64,000 bases of DNA from contig NZ_JOEV01000002.1 in the NCBI RefSeq assembly GCF_000721105.1, positions 558,001 to 622,000 on the forward strand, read 5' to 3'. Every line of letters begins with the position of its first letter. Position 1 is the stretch's first letter. This document shows positions 60,942 to 64,000 of the stretch, one piece after another. A program made the position numbers and the translations under genes. Under the pieces are notes generated by a model. It was given only the letters and a program-made list of their open reading frames with translations, made no database searches and was not told where the DNA came from. The stretch comes from Streptomyces cellulosae (GTDB lineage: Bacteria; Actinomycetota; Actinomycetes; Streptomycetales; Streptomycetaceae).

Positions 60942-62141
60942 ATGATGACTACGGAAGCAGGCCCCAGGATCGCGATCCTCGGTGGCGGCATCGGAGGCCT
61001 CGCTGCCGCGGCCTTCCTCCGCGACAAGGGCTTCCACAGCGACGTCTACGAGCAGGCCGCAGCCCTGACCGAGGTCGGTGCCGGCCTGGTGATCGCCCCC
61101 AACGCCGCCCGCCTGCTCCGGCGTCTCGGCGTGCTGGACCGGTTCATCGAGCGCGCGGTGCAGATGGAGATCGGCTGGGAGTTCCGGCGCTGGGAGAACG
61201 GCACCGTCCTCTCCGCGGAGAACCTCCAGGCCGGCTGCAAACGCTTGTACGGCGAGCACACCTACACCGCCCACCGCGCAGACCTGCTGGATGCCTTGAG
61301 GTCGGCCGTCCCCGAGGACTCGCTCCATCTCGGCAGGCGCTGCGTCTCGGTCGAGTTCGAAGGCGACCAGGCGGTGCTGCGGTTCGAGGACGGCGAGACG
61401 GTTCGCCCGGACATCCTCATCGGTGCCGACGGAGTCCACTCACGCGTGCGTAGCGCGATCGTCGGCCCGACTCGGACCAGGGACTCGGGCATCTGCGCCT
61501 ACCGGGCCCTCGTGCCGGCGCACAAGGCACCCGAGTTCGCCAGGCGGCGCGCCCAGACCCTCTGGATCGGCCCCGACCACCACCTCGTGCACTACCCGGT
61601 CTCCGGCGGGGAGTACGTCAACCTCGTCGCCTTCGCACCGGCCGGCGCGAGCAGTGTGGAGTCATGGACGGCCACCGCGACGCTCGCGGAACTGCTCGAC
61701 GAGTTCGACGGCTGGGATCCGCGTCTGGTGGAGCTGATCAGGTCGGCCGACACACCGGGACGCTGGGCGCTGCTCGACCGCGAGGCTCTCGACAACTGGA
61801 ACCGCGGCAACGCGACCCTGCTGGGTGACGCGGCCCACCCGATGTTCCCCTTCTTCGCCCAGGGCGCTGCCCAGGCGATCGAGGACGGCGCCGTCCTGGC
61901 CCTCTGTCTCGCGGAGGACCCGGACAACCCGCTGACGGCCCTGGGGCGCTACGAAGAACTCCGCCGACGCCGCACGGCGCGCCTGCAGGAGGTGTCGCAC
62001 GGGCGGTCCCACATCAACCACCTTCCGGACGGTCCCGACCAGCAGGCCCGCGACCTGGCGTACTCGCAGGCCGACCCGCTCAGGTCGAACGGCTGGATCT
62101 ACGAGTACGACCCCGAGGTCGCCGTCTCGGCCTCCGTGTGA
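60942..62141 (+). CDS. FAD-dependent aromatic-ring monooxygenase (salicylate hydroxylase-like)
   Basis: The 399-residue flavoprotein has IAILGGGIGGLAAAAFLRDKG (split as ILGGGIGGLA plus FLRDKG; FAD GxGxxG motif), RPDILIGADGVHSRVR (DG motif) and NATLLGDAAHPMFPFFAQGA (GD motif), as in class A hydroxylases. These add a hydroxyl to an aromatic acid with NAD(P)H and O2. It faces the IclR gene and shares its operator. ATG 60942 is followed by another ATG; AAAGAGC precedes it. Substrate not readable. Confidence 0.9.
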   Translation: MMTTEAGPRIAILGGGIGGLAAAAFLRDKGFHSDVYEQAAALTEVGAGLVIAPNAARLLRRLGVLDRFIERAVQMEIGWEFRRWENGTVLSAENLQAGCKRLYGEHTYTAHRADLLDALRSAVPEDSLHLGRRCVSVEFEGDQAVLRFEDGETVRPDILIGADGVHSRVRSAIVGPTRTRDSGICAYRALVPAHKAPEFARRRAQTLWIGPDHHLVHYPVSGGEYVNLVAFAPAGASSVESWTATATLAELLDEFDGWDPRLVELIRSADTPGRWALLDREALDNWNRGNATLLGDAAHPMFPFFAQGAAQAIEDGAVLALCLAEDPDNPLTALGRYEELRRRRTARLQEVSHGRSHINHLPDGPDQQARDLAYSQADPLRSNGWIYEYDPEVAVSASV

Positions 62142-62150
62142 GCGGTCCTG

Positions 62151-62172
62151 CGGGAGGCACATGTGCCTCCCG
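62151..62172 (+). terminator. Perfect hairpin after the monooxygenase gene
   Basis: A perfect 22-base palindrome (arms CGGGAGGCACA) begins nine bases after the stop codon. It is a likely transcription terminator without a T-tract. Confidence 0.65.
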
Positions 62173-62203
62173 GGGGACATGGACGCGTTGGTCGATGAGA
62201 ACG

Positions 62204-62265
62204 TCAGGCGAGCCCGATCTGCCGCATGAAGGTCAGCTGGTCGTAGAGGGTGAACTCCGGCCGCC
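62204..62265 (-). pseudogene. C-terminal-like protein fragment
   Basis: On the minus strand PEFTLYDQLTFMRQIGLA followed by TGA reads like the end of a real protein, with G/C-rich third positions. What precedes it is a hairpin and promoter-like sequence, so only a remnant of unknown family is left. Confidence 0.3.
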
Positions 62266-62274
62266 TCGTAACTC

Positions 62275-62310
62275 GCGGACGGCGTGATGCAACCGCGTCA
62301 CGCCGTCCGC
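62275..62310. terminator. Strong hairpin upstream of ThDP gene
   Basis: Arms of 15 bases (14 paired; GCGGACGGCGTGATG and CGTCACGCCGTCCGC) with a 6-base loop. It may terminate transcription from either side before the next promoter. Confidence 0.6.
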
Positions 62311-62408
62311 GCGGCTGCGCCGACCGGACTCGCACCGCCTGGAACGACGTACCGGGCCACCCAAGAGTCCTGCCCAGAGATGTCGGCCTGTCTCTGTCGG
62401 ACAAGGCG

Positions 62409-62436
62409 TTGACCATCCAACGAACACGGCCATTGT
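62409..62436 (+). promoter_or_regulatory. Promoter with IclR site 2 in the spacer
   Basis: TTGACC (62409-62414), 16-base spacer, CATTGT (62431-62436). The 14-base motif at 62413-62426 overlaps the spacer, so binding would block RNA polymerase or act from a repressing position. Confidence 0.5.
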
Positions 62437-62544
62437 CGTCACCCGGGCCGCACCCGAGACTCCGGTACGGATGGCCCGAGATACGGCCCTGTTCCGGCGA
62501 CTTTTGTCGGAACCCTGAGTATGTCCAGAAGGGCGGACCACCGA

Positions 62545-64000
62545 ATGGCACCCGCAACCGGTAGTGGGCTCGTCGTGCGAACGCTGCAGCGAGCCGGAGT
62601 CAACGTCGCCTTCGGCCTGCCCGGAGCACATATCGACGGCATCCTCCAGGACGCCCTCGACGCCAAGCTCCGGATCGTCGACGTGCGCCACGAGATGAAC
62701 GCCGGCCACGCGGCCGAGGGCTATGCGCGCGTCACCGGAAACCTGGGGGTCGCCGTCGTCACGGCCGGCGGCGGCTTCACCAACGTCCTGACCTCTGTCG
62801 CCAACGCCCATCTGGACCGAACCCCGGTCCTCTACATCGCCGGCTCCGGCCCCCTCGAGACGGACCAGGTCAACGACCAGCAGGCCGGGTTCGACCAGGT
62901 CGCGATGGCCACCCCGGTGACCAAGTTCGCGCACCGCGTCACCCGTACCGAGCTGATCCCCCGCCTGGTCGCCCAGGCGATACGCATAGCGCAGTCGGAG
63001 CCCAAGGGCCCGGTGCTCCTCGACATTCCCTGGGACGTCCTGCGTCAGCAGGTCGACGCGGACGAGGTCGAGGACTACCGCCTCGACATCGACGGCACCG
63101 GCATCGCCCCCGCCGGTTCCGTCGACCGGATCATCGAGGTGCTCGCCGCCGCCCGGCGGCCGATCGCGCTGGTCGGCAAGTCCTTCGTCACCGCCGAGGC
63201 ACGGAATCAGCTGCACGAGTTCGCAGCCCGTACCGGAGTGCCCCTCTTCTCCGACTGGGAGGGCCTCGGGGCGATCGTGGGCTCAGAGCAGCACGTCGGT
63301 CTCATCCAGTCCCTGGCCACCGTCCCCGAGGACGAGCGGCCCGACCTGGTCCTGTTGCTGGGGCTGCGCTTCGGACTGGCCACGCAGTTCGGCACGGGCA
63401 GACTGCTCCCGAAGAGCGCGCGGATCTTCCAGATCGACCCCGACGGCCGTGAACTCGGCCGTCTGCAGGACGTCGAACTCGGCGTCCAGGCCGACCCGAT
63501 CGGCACGATCGGCCTGCTGAACGAGCGCCTGGGCGACAGCCCCGTGCCCTCCGGGCGCGACGACTGGCTGGGGACCCTGCGGGACATCTCGGCCACTCGG
63601 CGATCCGCGCTCGCCGCCGAGACCGAGGAGCACGAGGACGACGCGATCCACCCGTACCTCGCGGTCCGTACGATCGCCGAGAGCGTCCCCGACGACGCCA
63701 CCGTGGTCGTCGACGGCGCCCTGACCGAGCTGTGGCTCTCCGAGACGATCGCCCTCGCCCCGCTGGCCCACTACCTCGGGCACGGCTACCTCAGCTCGAT
63801 GGGCAGCAACTTCGGCGTGGCCCTGGGAGCGCAGTACGCGGCCCCCGACAAGGCGACGATCCTCGTCACCGGCGACGGCGCCGTCGGCTACAGCCTCGCC
63901 GAGTTCGACTCCCTCGTCCGCGCGGGACTCCCGGTCGTCGTGATCGTCCTCAACAACCAGGCCTGGGGCGCCACCCTGCACACCCAGCAGTTCCTGTTCG
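62545..64000 (+). CDS. Thiamine-diphosphate-dependent enzyme (acetolactate synthase/benzoylformate decarboxylase-like), 3' end outside window
   Basis: The first 485 codons are present and the frame is open to the window edge. VRHEMNAGHAAEGYARVTG holds the catalytic Glu of ThDP enzymes, and VTGDGAVGYSLAEFDSLV with VVIVLNNQAWGAT is the GDG-to-NN Mg/ThDP motif. The central domain (VGKSFVTAEARNQ) is the expected Rossmann-like part. It may decarboxylate a 2-oxo acid or join two of them. Start ATG 62545 was preferred over in-frame ATG 62521 (no ribosome binding site). The shared IclR motif links it to the monooxygenase module. Confidence 0.88.
   Translation, partial: MAPATGSGLVVRTLQRAGVNVAFGLPGAHIDGILQDALDAKLRIVDVRHEMNAGHAAEGYARVTGNLGVAVVTAGGGFTNVLTSVANAHLDRTPVLYIAGSGPLETDQVNDQQAGFDQVAMATPVTKFAHRVTRTELIPRLVAQAIRIAQSEPKGPVLLDIPWDVLRQQVDADEVEDYRLDIDGTGIAPAGSVDRIIEVLAAARRPIALVGKSFVTAEARNQLHEFAARTGVPLFSDWEGLGAIVGSEQHVGLIQSLATVPEDERPDLVLLLGLRFGLATQFGTGRLLPKSARIFQIDPDGRELGRLQDVELGVQADPIGTIGLLNERLGDSPVPSGRDDWLGTLRDISATRRSALAAETEEHEDDAIHPYLAVRTIAESVPDDATVVVDGALTELWLSETIALAPLAHYLGHGYLSSMGSNFGVALGAQYAAPDKATILVTGDGAVGYSLAEFDSLVRAGLPVVVIVLNNQAWGATLHTQQFLF

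Overview
This window looks like a chromosomal segment of a Streptomyces or a close relative. The evidence is very high G+C with strong third-codon G/C bias, many GTG starts, AAGGAG-type ribosome binding sites, long runs of genes with 1-4 base overlaps (ATGA, GTGA, TGATG), twin-arginine exported enzymes, and typical soil-actinomycete families (GH, ABC sugar uptake, iol, PptT/PptH, XRE plus ImmA). No rRNA, tRNA, CRISPR array, insertion sequence or phage gene was recognised.

Layout. (1) 1-796: the end of an acyl-CoA ligase and a MaoC hydratase. (2) 825-18198: a divergent glycan-use locus. A seven-gene minus-strand operon (PfkB kinase, sugar-binding lipoprotein, two ABC permeases, GH2 beta-galactosidase, two Tat-exported phosphoesterase-type proteins) faces a plus-strand operon (DeoR regulator, GH4, GH38 alpha-mannosidase, GH29 alpha-fucosidase). 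Inverted copies of a 10-bp element lie at the two putative transcription starts. (3) 18199-25762: housekeeping and small systems: a decayed ORF and an intergenic repeat, a lone ATP-grasp protein, an overlapping metallophosphoesterase/phosphopantetheinyl transferase pair that matches mycobacterial PptH/PptT, an alpha/beta hydrolase, an XRE regulator with an ImmA/IrrE-type protease, and an MmyB-like sensor protein. (4) 25763-42543: a complete myo-inositol catabolic operon (iolC, aldolase, iolB, iolD, iolA/mmsA, iolE, MFS transporter, iolG, iolH-like), a divergent LacI regulator, two more Gfo/Idh/MocA dehydrogenases and an ABC importer. The operon and the importer carry the same 14-bp operator core in the same place relative to a TTGACA promoter, so they are probably one regulon. 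iolB lacks about 110 internal residues, including the expected metal-binding cupin motif.

(5) 42544-44369: a TetR gene followed by a graveyard of broken genes (a sugar isomerase and an alpha/beta hydrolase fragment). (6) 44370-53950: a minus-strand glycoside cluster (GH1, SDR, GH2, a twice-frameshifted SDR, MFS transporter, GH78 rhamnosidase) that would suit import and intracellular trimming of rhamnose-, glucuronate- and glucose-decorated plant glycosides. (7) 54171-57224: a MarR regulator with a probable leaderless promoter and a DHA2 exporter that carries three extra beta-sandwich repeats. (8) 57484-64000: an IclR-controlled module (MFS transporter, SnoaL-like protein, IclR, FAD monooxygenase, ThDP-dependent enzyme cut by the window end), tied together by three copies of a 14-bp motif.

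All functions come from reading translated sequence and recalling family motifs; no database search was run. Where start codons were moved from the longest ORF, the ribosome binding site or gene overlap is stated.
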